A stretch of 64,000 bases of DNA from Rahnella laticis (GCF_015644585.1 NZ_JADOBI010000007.1:186001-250000); one strand, 5' to 3'. Shown: positions 1 to 10,520, counted from the stretch's first letter. Notes: generated by a model from the sequence alone, not told the origin. A program made the numbers and translations.

Positions 1-326
1 GAATCCAGCCCGCTCGCCACGCGCATCAGATGGCTGACGGCGTCATTATCATGGTGCCAGTACAAGCTTTTACGGACTTCATCTTCACTGAGATGATGAT
101 AATCGCATAACCATTTAACCAGCTGTTCTTGCAGGTTTTCCTGTTGTTCGACGCTCAGATAGAGCTCCGTCCGGTTACAGGTAGACAACACGACTCCGCC
201 CTGCACCAGCGGTTGCTGGAGCAGACTGGAGAGCGCCTGATCAAGAGTCTCGGGTGAAAATGTTACCCGTTCACGCAGAGACACCGGGGCGGTTTTGTGG
301 TTGATACCTAATGCAAGCAGGGTCAT
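1..326 (-). CDS. hemA: Glutamyl-tRNA reductase, N-terminal part (cut by window edge)
   Basis: Reading the minus strand from ATG at 326 gives [20 protein letters not shown], the N-terminus of enterobacterial HemA, which reduces glutamyl-tRNA(Glu) to glutamate-1-semialdehyde in the first committed step of tetrapyrrole synthesis. The STCNRTE motif that carries the catalytic cysteine of this family is visible (around residue 50). About 108 of the usual roughly 418 residues are in the window; the rest lies beyond position 1. It is divergent from lolB, as in E. coli. Identification rests on near-identity to the family N-terminus and on synteny. Confidence 0.96.
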   Translation of the reverse strand, partial: MTLLALGINHKTAPVSLRERVTFSPETLDQALSSLLQQPLVQGGVVLSTCNRTELYLSVEQQENLQEQLVKWLCDYHHLSEDEVRKSLYWHHDNDAVSHLMRVASGLD

Positions 327-605
327 ATGGGAAGCGATTATCGACTTATACTTTATAATAGTATGGGTTTACGTCTGCTGCGCATTCTACAAGATGCGCG
401 GGATCAATAAAAGCCGTACAGCATCTAACGTTAAATCCATTTACAAATCAGTATTGTCCCAAAACTCTCCGATCGTCGATCATCTGTACCGGGCGCCGAT
501 CACCCGATGCGCTGGCTGTGCTAAACTAGCGCACGCCGTATCTGACTGGCCCCTTTTCTGTTTATATAAGCCACCGCCGCCAAAGCACAAAGGATTTAAC
601 CTGTT
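327..605. promoter_or_regulatory. Divergent hemA/lolB intergenic region
   Basis: This 279-bp gap separates divergent hemA and lolB and must hold promoters for both. An AT-rich block at 347-361 contains TATAAT at 354-359, readable as a -10 element on the plus strand, and TATTAT/TATAAG-like elements on the minus strand. An open frame crosses the region but its translation matches nothing and lies out of frame with lolB, so I do not call it a gene. Confidence 0.4.
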
Positions 606-1229
606 ATGCCAATGCGTAAAACACATTTTGTTCGCCTTCTCCCTCTGGCAAGTTTAGTGCTTGCTGCGTGTTCGACTAATGCGCCGAAAGGCCCGGCGAC
701 CAGCCCGACGTCTCCGCAATGGCGTGAACATGAAGCTCAGGTCAAACAACTCGAGCATTATCAGACCCGCGGCTCTTTCGCTTACATTTCCGATAAACAG
801 AAAGTCTATGCCCGCTTCTTCTGGCAGCAATACTCACCTGAAAGCTACCGTCTGCTGCTGACCAATCCGCTTGGCAGCACCGAAATGGAGCTGAAAGTAC
901 AAAGCGGCATCGCACAGCTGACCAACAACGAAGGTAAGCATTACACCAGCGACAATCCTGACGACATGATCCGCAAGCTGACCGGGATGTCGATTCCGCT
1001 GTCCAACCTGCGTTTGTGGATGCTCGGTCTGCCGGGTGATGGCACTGATTTCACCCTCGACAGCCAGTATCGTCTGTCCCAGGTTAAGTTCAGCCAGAAT
1101 GGTCAGAGCGGTACAGTGGTGTATCAGGCCTACGACGACGACGCCAAACCGTCCCTGCCTCAACGTCTGGAAATGACCCAGGGCGAACAGCGCATCAAGC
1201 TGAAAATGGATAACTGGACATTAAACTGA
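606..1229 (+). CDS. lolB: Outer-membrane lipoprotein receptor LolB
   Basis: 207 residues. LolB sits in the inner leaflet of the outer membrane, accepts lipoproteins from the periplasmic carrier LolA and inserts them. The protein starts with a lipoprotein signal peptide, [22 protein letters not shown] cut into basic, hydrophobic and lipobox (LAAC) parts, with the acylated Cys near residue 22. The length matches enterobacterial LolB. It is followed one base later by ispE, so the two are probably co-transcribed as in E. coli. Position 606 is preferred to the internal ATG at 612 only by length; either start keeps the signal peptide. Confidence 0.95.
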   Translation: MPMRKTHFVRLLPLASLVLAACSTNAPKGPATSPTSPQWREHEAQVKQLEHYQTRGSFAYISDKQKVYARFFWQQYSPESYRLLLTNPLGSTEMELKVQSGIAQLTNNEGKHYTSDNPDDMIRKLTGMSIPLSNLRLWMLGLPGDGTDFTLDSQYRLSQVKFSQNGQSGTVVYQAYDDDAKPSLPQRLEMTQGEQRIKLKMDNWTLN

Positions 1230-1230
1230 G

Positions 1231-2094
1231 ATGACGCAGCAATTGTGGCCGTCTCCGGCTAAACTCAATTTGTTCCTTTATATCACCGGGCAGCGCCCCA
1301 ACGGCTACCATGATTTGCAGACGCTGTTTCAGTTTCTCGATTACGGCGACAGCCTGAGTTTTAACGTGCGCACCGACGGCGTTATCGCCCTGACCACACC
1401 GGTTGAGGGCGTTTCAGACGACCAAAATCTGGTGGTGCGCGCCGCACGTCTTTTACAGAAACACACGGGAACCCCGCTTGGCGCGGATATTACTCTGCAA
1501 AAGCAGATCCCAATGGGCGGCGGCCTGGGTGGCGGTTCCTCTAACGCTGCAACCGTTCTGGTTGCCCTGAACACCTTGTGGAATTGCGGGCTGACGGATA
1601 CGGAACTGGCTGAACTTGGCATCACGCTGGGCGCGGACGTGCCGGTATTTGTGATGGGTTTTGCCGCGTTTGCCGAAGGCATTGGTGAAATCCTGCAGCC
1701 GGTCACACCGGCGGAAAAATGGTTCCTGGTGGTACATCCCGGTGTTCACATTCCGACCCCGGTGATTTTCGGCGATCCGGAACTGACCAGAAATACACCA
1801 AAACGCCCTGTAAATGTGCTTTTGAACACGCCTTACGCAAATGATTGCGAACCGATTGCGAGAAAACGTTTTTACGAGGTTGAACAGCTACTTTCTTGGC
1901 TGTTAGAATACGCGCCGTCGCGACTGACCGGAACAGGTGCTTGTGTGTTTGCTGAATTCGACACCGAAACCGAAGCCCGTCAGGTATTAAATGAAATTCC
2001 GGCATGGAGTCGGGGTTTTGTTGCACGCGGTGTCAACGTTTCTCCGTTACACCGTTTTCGCGAAGCCGCGTTGAGAACTGCGGGCAAAGCGTAG
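1231..2094 (+). CDS. ispE: 4-diphosphocytidyl-2-C-methyl-D-erythritol kinase
   Basis: 287 residues, the usual length of IspE. It phosphorylates CDP-methylerythritol in the MEP pathway to isoprenoids. The GHMP-kinase ATP-binding loop is visible as [17 protein letters not shown] near residue 95, the N-terminal [15 protein letters not shown] carries the substrate-binding start of the family, and the C-terminal [12 protein letters not shown] glycine-rich motif is present. It starts one base after the lolB stop, which indicates translational coupling. Nothing unusual. Confidence 0.96.
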   Translation: MTQQLWPSPAKLNLFLYITGQRPNGYHDLQTLFQFLDYGDSLSFNVRTDGVIALTTPVEGVSDDQNLVVRAARLLQKHTGTPLGADITLQKQIPMGGGLGGGSSNAATVLVALNTLWNCGLTDTELAELGITLGADVPVFVMGFAAFAEGIGEILQPVTPAEKWFLVVHPGVHIPTPVIFGDPELTRNTPKRPVNVLLNTPYANDCEPIARKRFYEVEQLLSWLLEYAPSRLTGTGACVFAEFDTETEARQVLNEIPAWSRGFVARGVNVSPLHRFREAALRTAGKA

Positions 2095-2185
2095 AGAGTC
2101 ACAGCGGTTTTGTGTCTGTTCTTTGCCAGCGAATTATTCACCGGTTTTGTTTAAGCAGTAAGATTTAGAAGTATCGTGAGCATAA

Positions 2186-3208
<1,023 letters not shown>

Positions 3209-3212
3209 TCAC

Positions 3213-3240
3213 AACGCCCCTTTTCAGGGGCGTTTTGTTT
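3213..3240 (+). terminator. Rho-independent terminator of prs
   Basis: Perfect 8-bp stem AACGCCCC/GGGGCGTT (3213-3220 with 3227-3234), 6-base loop, then a T-rich run, directly after the prs stop. Confidence 0.9.
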
Positions 3241-3269
3241 TCTGTAAAAACTGACTGATTCAGAAATGC

Positions 3270-3306
3270 AAAAAACCGTTGAAGCGTAAGCAACAACGGT
3301 TTTTTC
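3270..3306. terminator. Bidirectional terminator between prs and ychH
   Basis: Stem AAAAAACCGTTG (3270-3281) pairs with CAACGGTTTTTT (3294-3305). T runs exist on both strands, so it can end prs readthrough and, on the minus strand, ychH transcription. Confidence 0.8.
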
Positions 3307-3322
3307 TTTTCAGGCCGTTTAA

Positions 3323-3601
3323 TCAGGAATGGCGATGTGTCTTACTGTTTGAGCACCGTGAGTCGTAGTGACGCACCCACCAGTAGCGATCTGCAACGCG
3401 TTCGCGTCCGCCGACTCTGGCACCGGCCAGCCACAAAATAGCCCCGATGAAAATACTGCCGACAGCACCGTGAGCCATAAACTGCGGTAATCCCAATTCA
3501 GGCAATTGATTTAAAATGGAATAACCAACGCCACCGACCATTGTGAGCAAACCGAGTCCCATCAGGGCATTGCCCAGTCTCATTGCGGTTTTACGTTTCA
3601 T
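3323..3601 (-). CDS. ychH: YchH stress-response inner-membrane protein
   Basis: 92 residues. The sequence follows E. coli YchH closely (N-terminal MKRKTAMRLGNALMGLGLL, central GAILWLAGARVGG, C-terminal DRYWWVRHYDSRC). Two membrane segments are visible, about residues 9-30 and 43-62. E. coli ychH is reported as stress-induced (cadmium, peroxide, acid) and linked to biofilm; its molecular role is unknown. It is divergent from pth, as in E. coli. In E. coli a SulP transporter gene (dauA) lies between prs and ychH; here that position is empty. Confidence 0.93.
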   Translation of the reverse strand: MKRKTAMRLGNALMGLGLLTMVGGVGYSILNQLPELGLPQFMAHGAVGSIFIGAILWLAGARVGGRERVADRYWWVRHYDSRCSNSKTHRHS

Positions 3602-3892
3602 CTGTCACCTCCGGTTGTCGATAGTCTTAGCATCATTGCTGTCTTGTCATTTCCTGCCTTAACTATAGACGTCCCATCCGGTTCACTTTGCGGTCACGAT
3701 CACAGACAGAGAACATTAGATGACAATTCTTTACGTTTTCCAGTCAGATACATTCGGAGAGTTAATAATTAACTTTGGAAACTATTCAGAAACGACCCCA
3801 TTTAACGGAATAACGTGGCCGGATATTTGGCACAGCGAAAACGGACAGGTAAACTACCCCGCTAAACCTCACCCGATTAAGAAGCGAAAACC

Positions 3893-4483
3893 GTGAGCAG
3901 CATTAAATTGATCGTCGGGCTGGCCAATCCCGGAGCCGAATATGCCCAAACCCGCCACAACGCGGGTGCCTGGTATGTTGATCTTCTGGCCCGCCAGCAC
4001 AACCAGCAGTTAAAAGAAGAAAGTAAGTTTTTTGGCTACACCGCGCGTTTATCCCTGGCAGGTCAGGACGTTCGTTTGCTGGTGCCGACCACCTTCATGA
4101 ACCTGAGCGGCAAAGCCGTTCTGGCGATGGCGCAGTTCTACCGCATTGAGCCGGACGAAATTCTGGTCGCGCACGATGAGCTGGATATCCCGCCGGGCAT
4201 GGCCAAAATTAAGCTGGGCGGCGGCAATGGCGGCCACAATGGCCTGAAAGATATCCAAAGCAAATTCGGCGGTAATCCGAATTTCTACCGTCTGCGCATT
4301 GGCATCGGCCATCCGGGCGATAAAAGCAAAGTTGTGGGATTTGTGCTGGGCAAGCCGCCAGCTAGTGAACAGAAGCTGATTGATGATGCGATTGATGAGT
4401 CACTGCGCTGCACTGAATTGCTGATGAAAGACGGTTTGGAAAAAACCATGCGTCGTCTGCACACGTTTAAAGCCGAACTTTAA
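3893..4483 (+). CDS. pth: Peptidyl-tRNA hydrolase
   Basis: 196 residues, starting with GTG at 3893 ([20 protein letters not shown]). Pth releases tRNA from peptidyl-tRNAs that drop off ribosomes. The family's catalytic His is in [11 protein letters not shown] (about residue 22), with the substrate-binding Asn in [12 protein letters not shown] and Asp in [11 protein letters not shown]. Length is normal. A strong terminator follows at 4513. In E. coli ychF comes next; here about 13 kb of other genes intervene. Confidence 0.97.
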   Translation: MSSIKLIVGLANPGAEYAQTRHNAGAWYVDLLARQHNQQLKEESKFFGYTARLSLAGQDVRLLVPTTFMNLSGKAVLAMAQFYRIEPDEILVAHDELDIPPGMAKIKLGGGNGGHNGLKDIQSKFGGNPNFYRLRIGIGHPGDKSKVVGFVLGKPPASEQKLIDDAIDESLRCTELLMKDGLEKTMRRLHTFKAEL

Positions 4484-4512
4484 TCCGCACAGGCTGACCG
4501 CTATTCCTGCTG

Positions 4513-4543
4513 ACGGGCGCAACTTTTGCGCCCGTTTTTATTT
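4513..4543 (+). terminator. Terminator of pth
   Basis: Stem ACGGGCGCAA/TTGCGCCCGT (4513-4522 with 4526-4535), 3-base loop, followed by TTTTATTTT. Confidence 0.9.
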
Positions 4544-4555
4544 TAACTGACGGGC

Positions 4556-6469
4556 TTAAAGTGGCTCGTCAAACCGCAGTAAGCGCCCGGCATTGCCCAG
4601 CACCAGCAAGGTGCTCAGATTGTGCAACAAAGCGGCAATCAGCACACCGCCCACGCCGAGTAATCCCATTGCCGCCGCCGCCATCACGACCAGCGTCCAG
4701 CCCAGCCCGATGCAAACATTGATTTTCAGCGTCTTACGGCATGCACGGCTCAGCCGAACGCAGGTCCCGAGACGCCGCAGATCGCTGCCGATCAGCACCA
4801 CGTCGGCGGAAGCCAGCGCAATATCGCTGCCGCCCGCCCCCATCGCAATGCCCACCACGCCCGCTTTTAACGCCAGAGAATCATTGATGCCGTCGCCGAC
4901 CACCATTGGCCGGAACCCTTGTGCAATTTCGGCTGAAACCTGATGCAGTTTATCTTCCGGTAACGCCTGCGCAACGACTTCACTGATGCCCAGTTCTCCG
5001 GCAATACGGTTGGCCACGCTTGTGCGGTCACCGGTCAGCAAAAGTTGCCGTTGCAACCCAAGCTGGCGCAGTTCGGCCAGCGCCGTTTGCGCCTCCGGCC
5101 TGAGCGAATCGGCCAGCAGCAACCAGCCGAGAAAACGCCCGTTAAGTGCCAGCCCGACCAGCGGCCCGTCATGTTCCGGTTCGTCATTGACCGGGATATT
5201 GTTCTGGCTGAAAAATGCCGGGCGCCCTAACAGCGCGTCGCCCTGTGCGGTACGCGCACGCACGCCCATGCCCTGCTGTTCTGACACGTCATCCAGCGGT
5301 AAATATTGTTCACGCGGCAGTAATTTTGCCAGCGCACGGCTGACCGGATGGCTGCTCGCCGCGCCCAGGCTGGCCGCCAGCCGGAACACCGCATCCGAAG
5401 ACGCCTGTGCGGCCAGCACCGTGCGCTGTAAATGCAGTTCACCGTGCGTCAGCGTACCGGTTTTATCGACCACGATGGCGTTCAGGTCCGCCAGTTCTTC
5501 CAGAAATGCGGAGCTGCGGATCAGTATTCCGTGACGCGCAGCCACCGCGATCCCGGCAATGGCCGTGGCGGGCGCGGAAAGCACCAGCGCGCACGGACAG
5601 GCCGCCACCAGTACCGCCAGCATGGCATGGGCATCACGCGTGATAAACCAGGTGGCGGCGGCAATCAGCAGAATAAGCACCAGATATTGCCCGGCATAGC
5701 GTTCGAGCAAACGGGTGATCGGCGGTTTGGCGTGTTCGGCTTTTTGCATCAGCGCAATCACTTTACCCAGCGTGGCATCCGCGCCGGTGCGCGTGACTTC
5801 AACGCAGAGCAATCCATCGAGATTAATGGCACCGCCGAAAACGTCATCGCCCGTGCGGGCTTCCTGCGGCACGGATTCGCCGGTGATCGGCGCAGTATCC
5901 AAACTGGCGCTGCCGGATAACACACGGCCATCGGCGGGCAACCGGTCACCGGCGCGGACTTCAACCCGGTCGCCGGTTCGCAGCTGGTGGTTATCGATTT
6001 CTTCAATTTCACCGTCAGGCAAAATCCGCCGGGCGCGGCTGCGCGTCAGATGGCTCAGCGCGTCAATGGCTTCCTGCGAACCGATCACGCTGCGCTCTTC
6101 CAGAATGTGACCAAAAATCATAATGCCCGGCAGCAGTGCGGCGGTCATCAGGTCGCCGGTTGCCCACGCCCCCAGCATCGCGATGGCAATCAGCTGATCG
6201 GTCACGCCGTGCAGACTGGGGCTGCGTAAGCTGTAAATCGCCGAACGCAGCACCGGCACCGCGACCAGCAGTGACGCCACGCCAAACAGAATTTGCCCGA
6301 CGTCACTTTGTTGCGGAAACAGCCACTGCCAGATCCAGCCGCACAGCAACAGACCAAATGCAGCCATCGCCAGCAACAGCTGCACCGCCATATTTCGCTG
6401 TTCATGCCGCGTTAGCAGCACGCTTTTTGCGGGCGACGTGTGCGGTTCTTCAGAGGAAAAAGAAGTCAC
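4556..6469 (-). CDS. P1B-type heavy-metal-translocating ATPase
   Basis: 637 residues. P1B ATPases pump soft or transition metals out of the cytoplasm using ATP. Visible motifs: TGES 196-199 (actuator), CPCALVLSAP at 291-300 (metal site in a membrane helix), DKTGTLT with phosphorylated Asp335, SHP 373-375, GDGIND 525-530. CPC followed by SxP is typical of the Zn/Cd/Pb class. However the last membrane helix reads HNLST at 616-620 where Zn/Cd pumps have DxG, so the metal cannot be assigned safely. There is no N-terminal CxxC metal-binding domain. It is last in an operon with three SPFH proteins, 12 bp after the HflC-like gene. Confidence 0.9.
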   Translation of the reverse strand: MTSFSSEEPHTSPAKSVLLTRHEQRNMAVQLLLAMAAFGLLLCGWIWQWLFPQQSDVGQILFGVASLLVAVPVLRSAIYSLRSPSLHGVTDQLIAIAMLGAWATGDLMTAALLPGIMIFGHILEERSVIGSQEAIDALSHLTRSRARRILPDGEIEEIDNHQLRTGDRVEVRAGDRLPADGRVLSGSASLDTAPITGESVPQEARTGDDVFGGAINLDGLLCVEVTRTGADATLGKVIALMQKAEHAKPPITRLLERYAGQYLVLILLIAAATWFITRDAHAMLAVLVAACPCALVLSAPATAIAGIAVAARHGILIRSSAFLEELADLNAIVVDKTGTLTHGELHLQRTVLAAQASSDAVFRLAASLGAASSHPVSRALAKLLPREQYLPLDDVSEQQGMGVRARTAQGDALLGRPAFFSQNNIPVNDEPEHDGPLVGLALNGRFLGWLLLADSLRPEAQTALAELRQLGLQRQLLLTGDRTSVANRIAGELGISEVVAQALPEDKLHQVSAEIAQGFRPMVVGDGINDSLALKAGVVGIAMGAGGSDIALASADVVLIGSDLRRLGTCVRLSRACRKTLKINVCIGLGWTLVVMAAAAMGLLGVGGVLIAALLHNLSTLLVLGNAGRLLRFDEPL

Positions 6470-6481
6470 GGAAGCAATACC

Positions 6482-7525
6482 TCAGGGTTGAGATGTCGGA
6501 CGATCTGGCCCCGGCAGGATCAGATGCGCGTCGTCATGGGGATCAACAGCAGTGACGCTGCCGGCATGCGCGAGGATCGCAGGCATCCGTTCACGCCACA
6601 AACGCCACAGCAATTCCGGCGAATGGTCGTCCGCCAGCTGCACGATGGTCGCGGTATCGGTGGACGCGCGGGCAATCTGCTCGCTGGCTTTAGCATGTGA
6701 AACCTGTAAAGCGCGGTCTGCCGACTGAACAGCGTCCTGATGAACGCGCGCCGCCTCATTACTGGCGTTGGCGATGTTTTGATCCGCCTGCTGGCTGGCC
6801 GTCAGCACCGCATTGAACGCATCCACCGCCGACGGAGGCAGGGACGACTGCACGTCAACGCGGCGGACTTCGATACCGGTACTGCTCCCGCCCGCGCTCA
6901 GCGCCGCCAGTTGCTGATTTATGCCCTGACGCAAGTCGCCGCGCAGCCGTTCGCGGCGTTCGGCGATGTTGCTGCCGTTGCCTGCTATTTCCGGCCGGGC
7001 GACCAGAATGGTGTCCAGATCCCGTGAGGCACAAATTGCCACCGCCGCATGCTCGGTTAAACGGTCAAGCGCCGGTAACACGTGTTCGCCTTGCAGCACA
7101 AATGCCACCGGATCGGTTATCACGTAGTACACCTGTACATCCAGCTGAACCACGCCGGAATCTCCGGTCAGTAAATATCCCGCACCGGCGACGGCATCAC
7201 TTTTCCCGCCACCGGTATTGTTCCACGCGGGCACAATGTCGGCTCTCAGCAAGGCGGTGACATGATGTTCGATCACCCGATCGGACGCGGGTAAGATTTC
7301 AACCTGTTCCAGCGGTTCCGGCCAGGCCAGCAACAGCCCGGCTCCCGCCGTGCGCGAAACGGCACCAAACCGCATCACTACCGCACGCTTGTCCGGCTCT
7401 ATCTGCCGGACGTTGGAAAACAGCCAGCTCGCCGCAGCAATCAGCGTCATGGCGAACAGCGCCAGATACGCCAGACGCCCCGCCTGAAACCACGCATTCC
7501 CCTGAAAACGGGATAACGGATTCAT
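6482..7525 (-). CDS. SPFH/HflC-like membrane protein
   Basis: 347 residues. One N-terminal membrane segment (about residues 18-36, LALFAMTLIAAASWLF) is followed by an SPFH (band 7) domain with the HflC-like opening QIEPDKRAVVMRFGAV and an Ala/Gln/Glu-rich coiled coil at about 220-300. SPFH proteins such as HflK/HflC form large ring or cage complexes in the inner membrane, often around a protease or transporter. The ATG overlaps the stop of the upstream SPFH gene (ATGA at 7522-7525), and the P1B ATPase follows, so the proteins are probably made in step. It is not the genuine hflC, which lies with hflX/hflK in Enterobacterales; this is a paralogue. Confidence 0.82.
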   Translation of the reverse strand: MNPLSRFQGNAWFQAGRLAYLALFAMTLIAAASWLFSNVRQIEPDKRAVVMRFGAVSRTAGAGLLLAWPEPLEQVEILPASDRVIEHHVTALLRADIVPAWNNTGGGKSDAVAGAGYLLTGDSGVVQLDVQVYYVITDPVAFVLQGEHVLPALDRLTEHAAVAICASRDLDTILVARPEIAGNGSNIAERRERLRGDLRQGINQQLAALSAGGSSTGIEVRRVDVQSSLPPSAVDAFNAVLTASQQADQNIANASNEAARVHQDAVQSADRALQVSHAKASEQIARASTDTATIVQLADDHSPELLWRLWRERMPAILAHAGSVTAVDPHDDAHLILPGPDRPTSQP

Positions 7526-8565
7526 GGGCGCGTTCCGTTAGCCGGGGCAGCGGGCAATGCCGGCGGGCCTTCGACCAGCTGGCGGAACGGTGCCGCACCG
7601 GTGCCCAGCACCAGCTGCGTGCCCGGCGTGATGACGCTGCTCAGCGTATCGAGCGAGCGCAGCAGATCGTAGAGTTCAGGATTACCGGCGCGGGCTTTGG
7701 CGTAAATCGCCGCACTCTGCACCTGTGCCTGCGCTTCGATATTGGCCGCGCTGACTGAGGCATCCGCCTTAATAACGCGGGCGTCACGTTCAGCGGAAGA
7801 CCGGATTTCAGCCGCCTGACGCTTACCTTCGGCAGAGCGTTCGGTAGCGATGGTTTCCCGCTCGGCCCGCATGCGGTCAACGGTGGCATCTAACGTCACC
7901 GACGGCAGCGTCAGCCGCTCAACGCCAACCTGCACCAGCTCGATGCCGTAACTGTCGAGCAACTGGCGGGCGATCTGGTCATGCAGATGCTGTTCAAAAC
8001 CGGAAAGCCGGATTTTGCTGGCGTCGGTATTCACCAGGTCAGCCAGCGCAAAACCGCTGGTGGTTGTTTCCAGCGCTGAGCCGATGAACGTCCGTATCTG
8101 CGCAGCCGCCATATCCGGCTGATTTTGTACCGCGCGGATAAAACGCTGCACGTGCTGGGGATCGTTTTTTACCTGCCAGACGGTATAAGCCTGAACGATG
8201 ATCCGCAGCCCGTCGCGCGTGCCGACATCCTGTAAACCGCTGGACGTGGTACGGATACGCAAATCTACCGGGATCGCCGTTTCCAGCGGAACCGGCAGAT
8301 GCCACGCCAGCCCCGGTTGCAACAGCACGCGCACGGGATTGCCAAAGCGCGTGATCACCATGGCTTCACCTGAACGCACCTGCACCAGACAGGCCGTGGC
8401 GGCAATCAGCGCCACCAGCACGGTGGCAATCGTGACCCGCCGCCAAAGTTTAGGCGCCGCCGAGCCGGAATGATGATGGTGATGATGATGTCCGGCACCG
8501 TGATGATGCCCGCCGTGCGCGTCGTGATCGTGTCCGTGGCCTTCAGATTGTTGGGAATCACTCAC
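7522..8565 (-). CDS. SPFH/HflK-like membrane protein with histidine-rich N-terminus
   Basis: 347 residues from GTG at 8565. The first about 35 residues are cytoplasmic-looking and hold 14 histidines, including a run of seven (GHHHHHHHSG). Then comes a membrane helix (about 45-65), an SPFH domain (SGEAMVITRFGNPVRVLLQPG onward) and an Ala/Glu-rich coiled coil near 240-290. The histidine cluster suggests binding of Zn, Ni or Co close to the membrane, in keeping with the P1B ATPase of the same operon (inference). The gene overlaps both neighbours by 4 bp. Genuine HflK has a different, Gly-rich N-terminus, so this is a paralogue with a changed tail. Confidence 0.82.
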   Translation of the reverse strand: MSDSQQSEGHGHDHDAHGGHHHGAGHHHHHHHSGSAAPKLWRRVTIATVLVALIAATACLVQVRSGEAMVITRFGNPVRVLLQPGLAWHLPVPLETAIPVDLRIRTTSSGLQDVGTRDGLRIIVQAYTVWQVKNDPQHVQRFIRAVQNQPDMAAAQIRTFIGSALETTTSGFALADLVNTDASKIRLSGFEQHLHDQIARQLLDSYGIELVQVGVERLTLPSVTLDATVDRMRAERETIATERSAEGKRQAAEIRSSAERDARVIKADASVSAANIEAQAQVQSAAIYAKARAGNPELYDLLRSLDTLSSVITPGTQLVLGTGAAPFRQLVEGPPALPAAPANGTRP

Positions 8566-10520
8566 CGGGTACTCTCCGCTTTGACAGAATGCGCCGCTTT
8601 ATCCGCTCCGGGCGTAAATGGCAGGGTAAAATTTCTCAGATCCAGCACCGGCGGCGTCCCGACCCCCATGCGATGATCGACAATCAAAACCTTCGGATGT
8701 TGCTGCATCGCCAGCGTCAGACGGCTGAAATAGCGTTCGGTCAGGAACGACTGTCCTCCGGTCTGATACGCCTGATTTTCGGCGTTAAAGGACAGCGCCA
8801 TGACCTGCGCCTGATCCAGATTTTCATGACTTTGTGCGGTGGCCGCATCCCGCGCCAGCCCGGCAAATTGCTGCGCGGCATTCAACTGCTGTGCGGCCTG
8901 ACCTTTCTCACCGGCAATCGCACTTTGCGCCAGAATTTGTGCCGCCTGCACGCCGTGATAAGCGTCCGCCGCGCCCGCAGGCGGATGGATCGACTCAATC
9001 ACCGTCGCCAGCAGTTCCACACCGCTGTTGAGATGATCAAGCTGCGCCTGCACTTTCTGCCCGATATCTCCGGCCAGACGTGTCTGGTCGCTGCCCAGCA
9101 GGCTGTCGAGCGTGCGCGAGGAAAAATCATGCACCAGCACCTGATTGGCAATACTGCGGATCAGCACCGGCATATTTTCGGTGTGATACAGGCTCGCCAT
9201 CGCCGCGTCATCATTCATGGCGATGCGGTATACGAAACGGACGTCCATATTCATGATTTGAAAACTTTGCCGGTCGTTCGCCGCGCTGGCGATGATTTGT
9301 GATTTGTCGCTGCTGTGGCCGGAATCCCATAACCGGTTTGCGCTCTCCGGCGCGGGGCCTTCTGCCGTATCTGCCACCGCGACGGATGTGGCGCTTACCG
9401 GTTCTTCAGAACCCGTGGTGAGTTCATGCACTTCGCCGTTATCCACCATCAGCGTGCGGCCAAAGGGCCACGGCAGCCTGGCATGCAGACCGGGCTGTCT
9501 GACGGCCACCGGTTTGCCGAAGGATTCATAGATCCCGCGCTGCGTCAGCGGCACTTCGCTGATGCCGGTCAGCAGCCAGCCGGTCAGCAGGAGGATTGCA
9601 CCGAGCGGCAACAGCGCGCGACGCATAAAACGGAACGCCCAAATCTGGCGGAGATCAATACCAAAGTGCTGATGCAGTTCGTTTTGCACAAATTGCAGCG
9701 GACGCGGCGGCCAGCAGAGTTGCGCCGCCAGCAGGCTGCCCGCAATAAACTCCAGCTCTTTGTCCTCGCGCGGCGGTGAAAACACCGCGATCAGCGCCCG
9801 CAGGAAAAGCTCCAGCGCCACCAGCGCCGGTAACAATCCGGTGAGCACCAGCAGGTGTGCGGGCCATACCGCGGTTCCTCGCGCAAACATCAGGGCCAGC
9901 GCCGTCAGCAGAAAGACGCCGATTAACATGCGCATCAGTGGTGCCAGTTTTGCCGCTTCCGGCCATTCCTGCGGATTTTTTAACGTCCAGTGACGCTCAA
10001 GTACCAGCACGGCGAAGGCGCAAAGAATAAAGAAAGAACCGGCGAAATAGCCCGTATTCCCGGTTTCATTGACCGGTAACGGCAACTGCCACAGCAGCGC
10101 GATGAGCAGCAAAGCGGCTAATGCGGGAAGTGCCTGAAAGAAAACGTGCGCATCGACATAACGTAATAGCGGGCGCATCCACGCGCGGGAGGCCAGACGC
10201 TGTGAAAATCCGGGGGGAACTTGCGGCCCGACCAGGCCGTTACGGGAGGCAAACTGTTGCTCGCGCCAGCGGGTAATGCGCCGGGCGCATTGCAGCGAGG
10301 CAGCGCAAACCCACATCGCCGCCATGATATTCCCGACCACCCACGGCCAGACTGACTCCGGCGTGACCAGATACAGCATCAGCAATATCAGATACAACAC
10401 GCTGCTGATCACCATCACGGCGTGGATCAGCCCGCTCAGCCAGCGCGTGTGGGAAGCGGCGGACTGAAAGCGCAGCTGCTTGCTGGCATCGTCCGTTCCG
10501 GATGCTTTGTTTATGCTCAT
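8562..10520 (-). CDS. Multi-spanning membrane protein with C-terminal SPFH/HflK-like domain
   Basis: 652 residues from ATG 10520, chosen because GGAG lies 6 bases upstream; the frame is open to a GTG at 10556 without a ribosome site. The N-terminal about 230 residues contain several hydrophobic helices (for example ALAALLLIALLWQL, LIGVFLLTALALMF). Another helix near residue 310 precedes an HflK-like SPFH domain (EVPLTQRGIYESFGKPVAVR) and a coiled coil rich in Ala and Gln. This is about twice the size of HflK and looks like a polytopic anchor fused to an SPFH subunit. It is the first gene of the SPFH/ATPase operon. Function unknown; scaffold for the metal pump is my inference. Confidence 0.78.
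   Translation of the reverse strand: MSINKASGTDDASKQLRFQSAASHTRWLSGLIHAVMVISSVLYLILLMLYLVTPESVWPWVVGNIMAAMWVCAASLQCARRITRWREQQFASRNGLVGPQVPPGFSQRLASRAWMRPLLRYVDAHVFFQALPALAALLLIALLWQLPLPVNETGNTGYFAGSFFILCAFAVLVLERHWTLKNPQEWPEAAKLAPLMRMLIGVFLLTALALMFARGTAVWPAHLLVLTGLLPALVALELFLRALIAVFSPPREDKELEFIAGSLLAAQLCWPPRPLQFVQNELHQHFGIDLRQIWAFRFMRRALLPLGAILLLTGWLLTGISEVPLTQRGIYESFGKPVAVRQPGLHARLPWPFGRTLMVDNGEVHELTTGSEEPVSATSVAVADTAEGPAPESANRLWDSGHSSDKSQIIASAANDRQSFQIMNMDVRFVYRIAMNDDAAMASLYHTENMPVLIRSIANQVLVHDFSSRTLDSLLGSDQTRLAGDIGQKVQAQLDHLNSGVELLATVIESIHPPAGAADAYHGVQAAQILAQSAIAGEKGQAAQQLNAAQQFAGLARDAATAQSHENLDQAQVMALSFNAENQAYQTGGQSFLTERYFSRLTLAMQQHPKVLIVDHRMGVGTPPVLDLRNFTLPFTPGADKAAHSVKAESTR

Noticed and set aside
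295-657. 120-codon open frame across the hemA-lolB gap
   Set aside because: It overlaps hemA and lolB in other frames, has no ribosome site and its translation has no family character.
4593-6700. Long open frames on the plus strand opposite the P1B ATPase
   Set aside because: They are high-GC antisense shadows of the ATPase codons; the translations are low-complexity Ser/Arg/Pro text and have no ribosome sites.
6482-8565. Genuine hflC and hflK
   Set aside because: The true pair lies with hfq-hflX in Enterobacterales; these have different tails and sit with a metal ATPase, so they are paralogues.
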